A stretch of DNA of 64,000 nucleotides from Halomonas maura (lineage in GTDB: Bacteria > Pseudomonadota > Gammaproteobacteria > Pseudomonadales > Halomonadaceae): positions 248,001-312,000 of the forward strand of contig NZ_JAUFPQ010000023.1 in assembly GCF_030409305.1 (NCBI RefSeq), written 5' to 3'. The number at the start of each line of letters is the position of its first letter. The first letter of the stretch is position 1. The translations under genes were made by a program, and so were the position numbers. Below are positions 54,641 through 63,410 of this stretch, in pieces. Under the pieces are notes generated by a model. That model was not told the DNA's origin. It saw only the letters and a list, made by a program, of their open reading frames with translations, and made no database searches.

Positions 54641-56287
54641 TCACCCCCTGGGGCCGAACGTCTCGAAGTCGATGCGGCCCGGGGAAACGCCTCCCGCCTC
54701 GAGGCCGGCGCTGAGATCGGCGAGGAACCCGGCCGGGCCACAGAGCAGGTAGCAGGCCTCGGGGCCGGCCTCGAGCGCCAGGAGGTCGCCGGCCGTGATC
54801 CGCCCCTTCGTGTCGTAGTCGACACCGGCCGTGTCGCTGGCGCGTGGCGCGCTGTAGAACGTGCGGCGCACCACGCCGTCGGACCCGGCCACCAAGGCCT
54901 CGACCTCGGCCCTGAAGGCGTGGGTCCCGCCATCGCGCGTGCCATGCACGAACCAGACGGGCCGGCCGGCGTTTTCGGCCACCACCGCGTGCAGCATCGA
55001 GAGCACCGGCGTGATGCCGACGCCGGCGCTGACCAGCACCAGCGGACACCGCCGGCGCGGCAGGACGAAGTCGCCCGAGGGCCGCCGCGCCTCGATGTGA
55101 TCGCCGACAGCGACCCGGTCGTGCAAGAAGCGCGAGGCGGTGCCATCTTGCTCGCGCTTGACGCTGAGTCGGTAGGTCTCGGCGAATGGCGTCCCGGAGA
55201 GCGAGTAGCTGCGGCCCACCCGCCCCGGTCGCTGGGGGACCTCCAGCTCGATGGCCAGATGCTGGCCGGCCTCGAAGGGGTCGAGCGCAGCGCTCTCGGC
55301 ATCGGCCAGGAGGAAGGAGGTGATCCGCTCGCTTTCGGCCACCTTGTCGATGACCCTGAGCCGCCGCGGTGGCTCGTCTTCCCGATGCCAGCGCAGCGCC
55401 AGCGCCGCCGGGCGGTCAACGACCCGCTCCACCGCCACCTCGATCATGCGCTTGGCGTTCGGGTCGTGGCTGCCTGCCGGTGCCCAGTCGATCCGGGCAC
55501 GACCGGTGATCTGCAGCATGCCGCCCGTCGCGAAGTCGACGAACAGCAATCCCACCCGCGGATCGCGGAGCAGGTTGCCGATCGTGTTGAAGAAGTTGTT
55601 GCCCGCGTAATCGGGAATATGCAGCGTCCCCTCCGCGTCGACGCGTACGAAGCCGGGCTCGCCGCCCCGGTGCGAGGCGTCGTAGCCTCGGGACGGGCTT
55701 TCCCCGCCCGTAACGTGGTCTGAGTTAGAACCGAAGCCGGAACCGATGAAGAAGGTATCGGCCGCCAGGATCCGTGCACGCTGGGCGGCATCGAGGCGAT
55801 CCGACACCACCGCGTCGGCCCCCGGCGAGGGCGCGACGCGCCGCCACTCGCGCTCGCGGATGTATTGCGGGCAGTTGCCGAAGCTCTGCCGCACATCGAT
55901 GACGAAGGCGTCGCCAGCGGGGCGGATCACCCCATTGGCCCGGTTGCGCCGCCGCGTCGCCAGTTCGATGCCGAGCAGGCCGATGTCGGCGGCGCAACCG
56001 AGCGCCGAGGCCAACGGGTCTCGCGCATCGAGGCGCGCCGCGACCGTTAGCGTGCGCGAATCCGGCGACTCGATGAAGCCGTCTTCTCCCGCCAGCAGCG
56101 TGACCCAGGGGCGGCCCTTCTCGTCGCCGCCCGCGATGACCACGAAGGGCAGCATGGCGAAGAAGGCGCGGTGCTGCTCGGGCATATGGTCACGAATGAA
56201 GCGGCCGGCCGAGGTGGCGATGTCCTCCACGCCGGCGCGGCGCTGGGCGCCGAGTTCGCCCTCGTGAAAGGGGGTCGTGGATCTCAT
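54641..56287 (-). CDS. flavin split-barrel / ferredoxin-reductase fusion
   Basis: A 548-residue fusion. Residues 30-275 are a pyridoxamine-phosphate-oxidase-like flavin barrel ('FFAMLPFVVIAGGDEKGRPW', 'QSFGNCPQYI', 'FFIGSGFG', 'RGGEPGFVRVDAEGTLHIPD', 'NNFFNTIGNLLRDPRVGLLF'). Residues 310-548 are an FAD/NAD reductase ('RSYSLSGTP', 'VLVSAGVGITPVLSMLHAVV', 'CYLLCGPAGFLADLSAGLEA'). Related fusions often add a C-terminal 2Fe-2S domain, which is absent here because the protein ends at 'FETFGPRG'. It precedes no other gene but shares a divergent promoter region with lysR through the GST gene upstream. Confidence 0.85.
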   Translation of the reverse strand: MRSTTPFHEGELGAQRRAGVEDIATSAGRFIRDHMPEQHRAFFAMLPFVVIAGGDEKGRPWVTLLAGEDGFIESPDSRTLTVAARLDARDPLASALGCAADIGLLGIELATRRRNRANGVIRPAGDAFVIDVRQSFGNCPQYIREREWRRVAPSPGADAVVSDRLDAAQRARILAADTFFIGSGFGSNSDHVTGGESPSRGYDASHRGGEPGFVRVDAEGTLHIPDYAGNNFFNTIGNLLRDPRVGLLFVDFATGGMLQITGRARIDWAPAGSHDPNAKRMIEVAVERVVDRPAALALRWHREDEPPRRLRVIDKVAESERITSFLLADAESAALDPFEAGQHLAIELEVPQRPGRVGRSYSLSGTPFAETYRLSVKREQDGTASRFLHDRVAVGDHIEARRPSGDFVLPRRRCPLVLVSAGVGITPVLSMLHAVVAENAGRPVWFVHGTRDGGTHAFRAEVEALVAGSDGVVRRTFYSAPRASDTAGVDYDTKGRITAGDLLALEAGPEACYLLCGPAGFLADLSAGLEAGGVSPGRIDFETFGPRG

Positions 56288-56315
56288 GAGCAGCCTCCGC
56301 TCGAATGCCGATACC

Positions 56316-56957
56316 TCAGGCGAGTGCCGGCGATCGCGCCATGCCGATGAAGCGAGGCAGCGCCTCGATGCGCGAGAGCCAGGCCCGCACCTGCGGATAG
56401 GCGGCGAGGCTCACGCCGCCCTCCGGGGCGTGGGCGACATAGCTGTAGCCCGCGATGTCGGCGAGCGTCGGCCTGTCGGCGGCGAGCCACTGGCGACCCT
56501 CGAGGTGGGCGTCCATCACCGCGAACAGCGCGTGCGCCTTGGCCTTCGCCGCCTGGTGATCGAGGGGCGCGCCGAACACGCTGACGAGGCGCGCGGCGCA
56601 GGGGCCGGAGGCGATCTCGCCGGCCGCGATGGAAAGCCAGCGCTGCACCCCGGCCTTCTCCACCGGATCGCTGCCGATCCAGGTGGCGGGGTCGCCGTAG
56701 CGCTCGGCCAGGTAGATGAGGATGGCGTTGGAGTCCGCCAGCGTGAGGCCATTGTCCTCGATGGCCGGCACCTGGCCCAGCGGGCTGATCGCGAGGTAGT
56801 CGGGCGCGCGATGGGCACCGTGCGCCATGTCCAGATCGACGGTCTGGTAGGGAATCGCCAGCAGCGCGAGCATCAGCTCGACGCGATGGCAGTGGCCCGA
56901 TTTCGGATTGCGATACAGCTTCACCGGGGCATTCTCGAGGGCATTGGCGTTCGACAT
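56316..56957 (-). CDS. glutathione S-transferase
   Basis: A 213-residue GST: thioredoxin-like domain ('KLYRNPKSGHCHRVELMLAL', 'SPLGQVPAIEDNGLTLADSN', 'AILIYLAERYGD') and helical domain ('RPTLADIAGYSYVAHAPEGG'). It lies 28 bases upstream of the flavin-fusion gene in the same direction, and both are divergent from the LysR gene. The pair may detoxify an electrophile. ATG at 56957. Confidence 0.9.
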   Translation of the reverse strand: MSNANALENAPVKLYRNPKSGHCHRVELMLALLAIPYQTVDLDMAHGAHRAPDYLAISPLGQVPAIEDNGLTLADSNAILIYLAERYGDPATWIGSDPVEKAGVQRWLSIAAGEIASGPCAARLVSVFGAPLDHQAAKAKAHALFAVMDAHLEGRQWLAADRPTLADIAGYSYVAHAPEGGVSLAAYPQVRAWLSRIEALPRFIGMARSPALA

Positions 56958-57083
56958 GACAAGGCTCCTTACAGTGACGGGAGAGGGGGTGTCCATGCAG
57001 GCCAATATATTCCTCGACGATTCATGGAAGAATATATCTACTATGAAAGGCACTACTTTGAATTCTGAAATTATCGAGTCGCC

Positions 57084-57980
57084 ATGGATCGCCTTCAGGC
57101 CCTGAGAGTGTTCGTCGCCGTCGCCGAGGCGCAGAGTTTCGCCGGGGGCGCCCGCGCCACGGGGCTCAGCTCGCCCTCCGCCACCCGAGCCATCGGCACC
57201 CTCGAGACCGCGCTCGGCGCCCGGCTATTCACCCGCTCGACGCGGCGGGTCCGGCTCACCGAGGTCGGGCAGGCGTACCTCGCGGAGGTGCGAGAGATCC
57301 TCGCCCTGCTTCAGGCCGCCGACGACACGGCCTCGGGGGCGGCCAACACGCCCGTCGGGCAACTGCGCATCACCTGCCCGCAGGAGTTCGGGCGAATCCA
57401 TGTCACGCCCCTGCTCACCGAATTCCTCGACCGCTATCCCCAGGTAAGCGCCGACGTGCTGATGGTCGATCGCATCGTCAACCTGGTCGAGGAAGGCTTC
57501 GATATCGCCGCGCGCATCGGCCACCTGCCCTCCTCCGAGCTCACCGCCGTGCGCCTCGGTCGGGTACGCCGCGTCATCTGCGGCTCGCCGGACTATTTCG
57601 CCACCTGGGGCCGCCCGCAAGCGCCGGCCGACCTCGCCTCGCATCGCGTTGTCTCGCTCGCTGCCGGCAATCCCTCCGGCGAGTGGCGCTTCGGCCCGGA
57701 GGGCGCGCAGGCGGCCAGGGTCCATTCGCGGCTCAGGGTCAGCAGCGTGGCGGCGGCCATCGATATCGCGAGGCAGGGCTGGGGCCTGTGCCGCGTGCTC
57801 TCCTACCAGGTCGGGCCTGATCTCGAGACCGGTCGTCTCCAGACCGTGCTGGAGGACCATGAGCCCGCCCCCCTGCCGATCCACTTCGTGCATGTCGAAG
57901 GCCGCCGGGCCGCGGCGAAGGTCCGCGCCTTCATCGACTTCGCCGCGCCGCGCCTGCGCCGGCTCGAGATACTGCAATGA
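57084..57980 (+). CDS. LysR-family transcriptional regulator
   Basis: A 298-residue LysR protein: winged helix ('LRVFVAVAEAQSFAGGARAT', 'SPSATRAIGTLETALGARLF', 'TRSTRRVRLTEVG') and a periplasmic-binding-like effector domain ('GQLRITCPQEFGRIHVTPLL'). It is divergent from the GST/flavin-fusion operon across 126 bases, the usual place for a LysR target, so it probably activates that operon. Confidence 0.93.
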   Translation: MDRLQALRVFVAVAEAQSFAGGARATGLSSPSATRAIGTLETALGARLFTRSTRRVRLTEVGQAYLAEVREILALLQAADDTASGAANTPVGQLRITCPQEFGRIHVTPLLTEFLDRYPQVSADVLMVDRIVNLVEEGFDIAARIGHLPSSELTAVRLGRVRRVICGSPDYFATWGRPQAPADLASHRVVSLAAGNPSGEWRFGPEGAQAARVHSRLRVSSVAAAIDIARQGWGLCRVLSYQVGPDLETGRLQTVLEDHEPAPLPIHFVHVEGRRAAAKVRAFIDFAAPRLRRLEILQ

Positions 57981-58066
57981 GGGCGGCGCGGCCCAACGCC
58001 CGATGGCTCACCCGGTACTGGTGAGGTGTTTCCCGAAAACACGAGTGATTCGCAGGCACAAAAAAA

Positions 58067-58082
58067 CCCGCCGATCGGCGGG
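58067..58082. terminator. convergent-gene terminator hairpin
   Basis: CCCGCCGATCGGCGGG is a perfect palindrome between the convergent lysR and methyltransferase genes. The minus strand has a T-run after it (six Ts), and the plus strand TTCTGG. It could serve both directions. Confidence 0.7.
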
Positions 58083-58262
58083 TTCTGGTGACGGCTCACG
58101 TGACTCGCGACGAAGGCTCCGCTCCATAGGGTGGCCACATATGGGTCGGTCAGCTAACGGAAGCGGACTTTCAGAATCCACTCATGTAATGCTGTGCTTG
58201 AGGGGCGAGCCGAGGTGCCGAAGTTTGACAACGCCATTCTTGGAGGTTGACCCCAAATATCT

Positions 58263-58907
58263 TCATGTAGCGCGGGCTGCGATGAAGGGACGGGTATCAC
58301 TTTTCCTGGAGCCGTGACGTTCGTTTTCCAGAATCTCGAAACCGGCCATGCGGATTGCTTCTTCGAGTGAAGCGGTGGCAAAGGTGGTTACGTGAGGTGC
58401 CTTGCCTACAAGGCGCATGAGCGGGATGGCGAGGCGGATGAGCGGATTCAGGTCACCGACGCAGGGCGTCTTGGAGATGAAGAGGCCGCCCGGCACAAGC
58501 AAAGTGCGGATGTGGCTGAGCGCGGCGGACAGGTCGCCGGCAAGGTGCAGATAGTTGAAGCCGAGAACGGCATCATACCTGGCGCTATCGCGCGCCAGTG
58601 TGTCGACGGTGGCCTGTCGGAAGCTCAGTTGCCCGTTGAGGCCGTTCTGGCGAGCACTTTCAAGCTTTTCCTGCGCCAGGGTGATCATGTGTGCAGAAAA
58701 GTCGGTGGCGAGGTAGTTCGCCGCAACATCTGAAAGGCGCAGGGCCGCTGTGCCTGTGCCGCAGCCCAGTTCCAGCACCTGCGCACCCGGAGCGATAAGC
58801 GCGCGCGTGCGCGCCAGTGACCTCTCGAAGCCGGCCTCATCGCCTATCGGGGAGGCCGCATACTTCTGTGCCGCCTTGTCCCAGAATTGCACGTCTTTCT
58901 CGCTCAT
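58263..58907 (-). CDS. class I SAM-dependent methyltransferase
   Basis: A 214-residue methyltransferase with SAM motif 'VLELGCGTGTAALRLSD', 'YLATDFSAHMITLAQEKL', 'YDAVLGFNYLHLAGDL' and 'LLVPGGLFISKTP'. Small-molecule methyltransferases of this type have varied targets and the substrate is unknown. The ATG at 58907 starts 'MSEKDVQFWDKAAQKYA', the usual family N-terminus. Confidence 0.88.
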   Translation of the reverse strand: MSEKDVQFWDKAAQKYAASPIGDEAGFERSLARTRALIAPGAQVLELGCGTGTAALRLSDVAANYLATDFSAHMITLAQEKLESARQNGLNGQLSFRQATVDTLARDSARYDAVLGFNYLHLAGDLSAALSHIRTLLVPGGLFISKTPCVGDLNPLIRLAIPLMRLVGKAPHVTTFATASLEEAIRMAGFEILENERHGSRKSDTRPFIAARAT

Positions 58908-59012
58908 CTGCCTTTTTCGCTCCAGGAGAAAATGGGGGCTATCCCCAATTATCCCTTGCCCCATTGTGGCGCCTTTCTCCCGCAAACAGCACTGCAGAGG
59001 CCAGGCCGTTGG

Positions 59013-59186
59013 TCAGGACCGAGGCCGATGGCGACGTCGGCGGTATCGCACCCTCGACAGTCGTAGGGCGCCCTTGCGAAGTCTACGCCACGCACCGCCA
59101 AACAGCCTGGCAAACAGATCGGCCCGCAATCGGGCATTGCGCTGCTCCACTGCCCGAATTTTCGGATCTGGATTGTGGAAGGCCAT
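59013..59186 (-). CDS. 57-residue basic protein, possible small gene
   Basis: It encodes 'MAFHNPDPKIRAVEQRNARL' then an amphipathic, very Arg-rich C-terminus. It lies about 105 bases upstream of the methyltransferase gene on the same strand. The start has a GGAGG-like stretch ('GGAGACG') near it. No family is recognised; it may be real or chance. Confidence 0.35.
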   Translation of the reverse strand: MAFHNPDPKIRAVEQRNARLRADLFARLFGGAWRRLRKGALRLSRVRYRRRRHRPRS

Positions 59187-59388
59187 CGTCTCCTCCGCTT
59201 TCGAAAGCGCACTGGATGCATAGCATAATAGAGGCACTGCGCATGCTTTTCATGGTTGCCTGAAAGTCAGGAATCGGCCAAAAGCAGACATGAAGCAAGT
59301 GTTTTACTTATATCGTGGCACATGTAAGAATAGAAAAACTACACTCTCTTTAACCCATGCGTAAAACATCCATCCCTACGCACTTTTA

Positions 59389-60018
59389 TTAAAAAAACTT
59401 CTGACTTGAGTCTTGCTTTTTTAAGTAAGGCGCGCATGACTCAATAACATCAACTGCCTTTTCAAGGCTAACCTCAAAAAACTCTCTATCCCCACGCACT
59501 CTATATATGTCTAGCACCTGATGCACTTCTTTTTCAACCATATCGGGCTTTCTAACCCTAGCTAAATAGCAGACTTCGAAACGATAGGCAACAGACGTAT
59601 TAGACAGTTGGCTTGCTCGTTCAAATGCAGAGCCACAAGTATAACCTATCTTCAAGAGCCCCGGCATTGACTTATTCTTCAAGATATAAATATATCCAAA
59701 CTTCCCGCCATGAGACAAATCCAAACCCTTAGGTACGTACTTGTAATGATTAAATGATTTTGATAGCAGCTCTATATTATTCTCGATTCCTGGGTCAAGC
59801 TTATTTTTATCAACAGAAAAAAGATCTTTTGTTTTTATGTATCTGCAAACACCATAGCTGTCATTACATAAAAGCGAATAAATATAATTTTGCTCATAAG
59901 AGTCTCTCGCCTTCCTAAACATATCTCTCAATCGTCGCGGACTCCCGAACTGATGCATCAACACATATTCCTTGTGCACTAGATCGTAGAAATCCTTTTT
60001 GTCTTCCCGCTTCTTCAT
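59389..60018 (-). CDS. T5orf172/GIY-YIG-like nuclease protein
   Basis: A 209-residue protein. The C-terminal half has the T5orf172/MUG113 pattern, a GIY-YIG-related nuclease fold: 'GYIYILKNKSMPGLLKIGYT', 'FERASQLSNTS', 'EVCYLARVRKPDMVEKEVHQ', 'DREFFEVSLEKAVDVIE'. The N-terminal 110 residues are unassigned. The gene is AT-rich and follows an AAA_13 ATPase gene by 84 bases in the same direction, so the two are probably one transcription unit. Such small nucleases occur with defence and phage genes. Nuclease activity is inferred. Confidence 0.75.
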   Translation of the reverse strand: MKKREDKKDFYDLVHKEYVLMHQFGSPRRLRDMFRKARDSYEQNYIYSLLCNDSYGVCRYIKTKDLFSVDKNKLDPGIENNIELLSKSFNHYKYVPKGLDLSHGGKFGYIYILKNKSMPGLLKIGYTCGSAFERASQLSNTSVAYRFEVCYLARVRKPDMVEKEVHQVLDIYRVRGDREFFEVSLEKAVDVIESCAPYLKKQDSSQKFF

Positions 60019-60102
60019 AGCCTACGCACCTACCGTGAAAATTATCAACATAGATGGCGCTCTACCTTAATTCTTATACATGCATAGATCAACAAAAGGT
60101 GT

Positions 60103-62343
60103 TCACCTCTCCATGAGATTCGTTAGCCCCAAAAAATGAGCATTGTCTCTCTGTTCTAGAGCATTAAAAACTTTGTGCACTATGCTTTGCGCTGATGAAA
60201 TATACTCGCCGTGCTCTACAGCTTGTTTTAGACTCTGCAAGTGTGAAGCATCGTCGGCAAACTTGGCAATCTCTTTGCGCTCCACTTCATTTTCAAAAAG
60301 AATATTTAGTTTGTCCGACCACCTTCCGGCGGCTGGATTCCTGAACCCCAAATAAGTTTCTAAAAATTTTCGGAGTATTGTTGGAGAGGTATACGCTTCG
60401 TGAAGCGTAGCGTCCTCAGAAGAAGAAAAATTGTAGAGTAATGAAAATAAAAATTGATATTCAGACTTAAATCTTCTAAGCTCAATGGGCATTTCAGTCA
60501 ACTTAGCAAACGGTTCGCCCTGTTCATCATGAGCCCTTTGAGCAAGGTATCCTGAACACCCAGCCTTGAAATTCCTCTTACCATTAAGAGACTCATCTTT
60601 AAGAAAGTTAAGAAATTCATAATTGTGAGTCGAGACGAAAAGCTGTTTGCATTTCCCTTTCAACCGATTAGTAATCAATGAAAAAATCGAATAAATATGG
60701 TTAGAATCTAAACTTGAAATCGGGTCATCAACAAATATAATTGTTCCGTCCGGATCATTCCCCCCCTCCTCAATAGTCAGAAGGAAGTAAGAAAAGGCTA
60801 TAGCCGTACGCTCCCCATCACTAAGATTTACTGCTTTTTCAGTCCCCCTCTGGAATTCAAATTCACTTTCGCTCAGTTGCACTGCACTGATATTTCTACC
60901 ATAAAGGATCACACCAATCAATTCGTTCAACTTTGCAACTGCAACAGAATACCTTTTAACCTCCTTTTCCAGGTCATTGATTTTTCCTTGTATCTTGTAA
61001 TTCAACACTTCGGATTTTTTCTGATTTTCTTTGATTTCCTTGTACAAACTCTCTTCATAAAGAATATCGCTATCTCTACAGAATCTAGCTGCTGAGTGCT
61101 TTTTTAGCCTATCTCTAGCCTGCGCTTTGGTTTCTTCCATGTCGCTGATCTGGCTATTATGCATCTGAAGTACATTTCTGACTTCTTGGGATAGATCTGA
61201 ATGAGAATATGGCTCGACCTCATTTAGAGTATCTACAATTATCTGAGGAAGTGCCTGCGAGGTTTCGATGCTAGAGATTTTTCTTTCTAACAACTCAACT
61301 AGCATTGGGATGATCTTTCCACAGCATTCAGCATAAGGAATAATTCTTTCTTTAACCTTGGAGCACTCTTCTCGAACCGAGGGAATCAAATGAGCACTCT
61401 CAGGAAGAGTGACCTTTATTTCCAACCTACGAAAAGAATCTATCTTTCTTTCAATTTCATTAACCAGTGCTTCGTACTCTGTTGAAAAATGACCCTTCAG
61501 CAAATCAAAACGTCTGGCATCAATCTTATTACCGCAAAAACCACATTCATCGCCTTCAGAATGGAGCTCACGCCCACTCCTGACCCAAGCTTCTAGTTTT
61601 GGATCCTTCTGTAAGCGTTCGATCGCATTATTGGAGGCAGTTTGTCCAATCAGTTCTTCGACTTCTTCAGCCATCCTATCGATGCTTACATTTGGAATAG
61701 AAAAATTCTTTTGTTCAACGAACTGATCATTACTGTTTGCTGTAGCCTTGCAGGCATCAAATTCAGAATCCTCCAGGATATACTCATCCAATGAGCCCTT
61801 GACCTGAAAAAGCAAATCATCCAAACTTCGTCTGTTAAAATTCCTGTCTGAAACCAGTTCTCCGATGGAGCGTGCCTCGTTCCGCTTCAACCCTTCGTTA
61901 ACACGCCTTTCCCAGTCAACCTTCTTTCTTTCCAAGTCTGATGCAATACGCCCAACATGAGATTTATGCTCTTCAAGACGAAGTATTTTTTTATGCAGCC
62001 TATTTGCATCATCGCCAACGACAAATACAGCAGGCGCATTATGCTCTTGCTGAAAGTTCCTATCAATGAAGTCACGGTTAAAAACTTTGCAGTTATATGG
62101 AGATTCAGTAGCATTAGAGCTATAAACAACCCCATCTTCATCTTCAACTTTAAAAAAACCACGCAGTGAGGGATTTTTTTGAGGCTTACCCAGAGCATCA
62201 AAAATCCGTGACAGAGTGGTTTTTCCGCTATAATTCCAGCCATATATCAGATTAAAGTCTGAAAAGCTTGGAAGGCCATCATGCCATTCAAAATTCCTAT
62301 ATATTCCTACGCTTTTAATTTCAAGAATCTTTCTTATTTTCAT
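60103..62343 (-). CDS. AAA_13 SMC-like ATPase (RloC/PrrC-related)
   Basis: A 746-residue protein. Walker A is 'GWNYSGKTTLSRIF' (about 35-50), a long coiled coil follows (about 120-470) carrying a 'ECGFCGNKI' CxxC zinc-hook-like turn, then the signature 'NLSDGERTAIAFSYFLLTIE' and Walker B 'IIFVDDPISSLDSNHI'. This is the RloC/Rad50-like layout found in phage-defence ATPases. The C-terminus ('SPTILRKFLETYLGFRNPAA') resembles many AAA_13 proteins; I cannot confirm an anticodon-nuclease site. GGAAGG lies 6 bases before the ATG at 62343. Strongly AT-rich, so probably acquired. Confidence 0.82.
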   Translation of the reverse strand: MKIRKILEIKSVGIYRNFEWHDGLPSFSDFNLIYGWNYSGKTTLSRIFDALGKPQKNPSLRGFFKVEDEDGVVYSSNATESPYNCKVFNRDFIDRNFQQEHNAPAVFVVGDDANRLHKKILRLEEHKSHVGRIASDLERKKVDWERRVNEGLKRNEARSIGELVSDRNFNRRSLDDLLFQVKGSLDEYILEDSEFDACKATANSNDQFVEQKNFSIPNVSIDRMAEEVEELIGQTASNNAIERLQKDPKLEAWVRSGRELHSEGDECGFCGNKIDARRFDLLKGHFSTEYEALVNEIERKIDSFRRLEIKVTLPESAHLIPSVREECSKVKERIIPYAECCGKIIPMLVELLERKISSIETSQALPQIIVDTLNEVEPYSHSDLSQEVRNVLQMHNSQISDMEETKAQARDRLKKHSAARFCRDSDILYEESLYKEIKENQKKSEVLNYKIQGKINDLEKEVKRYSVAVAKLNELIGVILYGRNISAVQLSESEFEFQRGTEKAVNLSDGERTAIAFSYFLLTIEEGGNDPDGTIIFVDDPISSLDSNHIYSIFSLITNRLKGKCKQLFVSTHNYEFLNFLKDESLNGKRNFKAGCSGYLAQRAHDEQGEPFAKLTEMPIELRRFKSEYQFLFSLLYNFSSSEDATLHEAYTSPTILRKFLETYLGFRNPAAGRWSDKLNILFENEVERKEIAKFADDASHLQSLKQAVEHGEYISSAQSIVHKVFNALEQRDNAHFLGLTNLMER

Positions 62344-62834
62344 GACCAACCTTCCCTGGATTTAAAGTTAAGGATAGCATTCCTTGGAAGCGCATCATAA
62401 AGTGGATATTCGAAACCTATCACAAATCCATCTTTGATGAAAACCAACTCCCTGGTAGAGTTTATGTACTTCTTGACTATCACTCCCCTTGTCACTGGAA
62501 TCTATCAAATAAACACCATAATGAATAAAAAATCAGGTCCTTTATTTTGAACGGCTAATTACCGCTTTGGGTCGAAAGCGGACATTTTTCAGCTTTTTGT
62601 TTTCGAAATAAAAATATCAACTGTCAGCAAACAGACACATTAAGCTCTGCGGAAAATCCCAAGAAAAACGATTCCCGTGAACAACTGATGGGTTTACGCA
62701 TCCAGTCACACTACCGTCCGGGGATAACATCCTCTCCCTGCGACGCCCTACGCATTGTTCTCTGCTTCTACTTTCTATCGGCCACTGCCTTAGAGCCTTC
62801 AGCATAGTTAACCTTTGCCTAGTAACGTATAGCA
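62344..62834. other. AT-rich gap with inverted repeat, no supported gene
   Basis: A non-coding stretch between the AAA_13 gene and the guaA fragment. It holds a perfect hairpin CCGCTTT-GGGTCG-AAAGCGG (62562-62581). Short open frames on the minus strand lack ribosome-binding sites and family resemblance. Confidence 0.45.
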
Positions 62835-62865
62835 ACAAAAAAGCCTGCCGGTAAAGGCAGGCTTT
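62835..62865 (-). terminator. terminator of the orphan guaA end
   Basis: On the minus strand AAAGCCTGCC / GGCAGGCTTT form a 10-bp stem around a 6-base loop, followed by a TTTTTTG run. It lies about 60 bases beyond the guaA stop codon and looks like that gene's own terminator. Confidence 0.8.
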
Positions 62866-62923
62866 CGTCTGACACGAGTGATACCGACGAGCTAGGCGCC
62901 TCTCATTCGCCCTGCTCTCTCGC

Positions 62924-63097
62924 TCACTCCCACTCGATGGTCGCGGGCGGCTTGGAGGAGACGTCGTAGGTCACCCGCGAGACGCCGCTGATCTCGTTGA
63001 TGATGCGGTTGGAGAGGGTCTCCAGCAGCCAGTAGGGCAGGTGCGCCCAGCGGGCGGTCATGAAGTCGATGGTCTCCACGGCGCGCAGGGCGATCAC
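62924..63097 (-). pseudogene. guaA: orphan 3' end of guaA (GMP synthase)
   Basis: The minus strand encodes '[20 protein letters not shown]', '[20 protein letters not shown]' and '[16 protein letters not shown]', the last about 58 residues of GMP synthase, with its stop and terminator. The preceding about 460 residues are absent. The 3' end of guaA is a known attachment site for integrative elements, so this is probably a displaced end left by an island insertion. Confidence 0.8.
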
Positions 63098-63197
63098 CGT
63101 CGCGAGGAGCGCGTGATGGGCGGCATGGGGCGTCTGGGCAGGGTCGCGGCGAGATCTGAGCAAGCAAGGTAGCTGGGAGGCCTCTGAAGACGCAAAA

Positions 63198-63217
63198 AAC
63201 CCGCCGTGTGGCGGGTT
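63198..63217 (-). terminator. terminator after the zeta-toxin pair
   Basis: On the minus strand AACCCGCC / GGCGGGTT pair around 4 bases, followed by TTTTTTGCG. It lies about 45 bases beyond the 49-residue gene's stop. Confidence 0.75.
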
Positions 63218-63260
63218 CCTGTGGACTCATCTCATGTTGAGACCAGCGCAATGGTCACCG

Positions 63261-63410
63261 TCAGCGCTGTTCCTTGGCCTGTTCGAGGACGCGCTTCTGG
63301 CGAGCGATGGCGTTGTTGATCACCTTTTTACGCACCGCCTGCTTCTGTTCCGCAGACGCATTACGCGCAAAATGGGTCAAGGGGGTCGACTTGGCGACGT
63401 GTTCTTTCAT
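63261..63410 (-). CDS. 49-residue basic companion of the zeta-toxin gene
   Basis: A short basic helical protein ('MKEHVAKSTPLTHFARNASA', then 'AEQKQAVRKKVINNAIARQK'). It overlaps the zeta-toxin stop as ATGA and ends in front of an intrinsic terminator, so it is cotranscribed and translationally coupled. Similar short proteins accompany zeta-like kinases elsewhere; an antitoxin role is possible but not shown. Confidence 0.65.
   Translation of the reverse strand: MKEHVAKSTPLTHFARNASAEQKQAVRKKVINNAIARQKRVLEQAKEQR

Noticed and set aside
54509..55723. 404-codon plus-strand frame
   Set aside because: Antisense to the flavin-fusion gene; no motifs.
60103..62343. Calling the AAA_13 protein an anticodon nuclease (RloC)
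   Set aside because: ATPase and CxxC hook fit, but the Arg-Glu-His nuclease site could not be recognised in the C-terminus by eye.
62617..62838. 73-codon minus-strand frame beside the guaA fragment
   Set aside because: No ribosome-binding site, no family, and it runs up to the guaA terminator.
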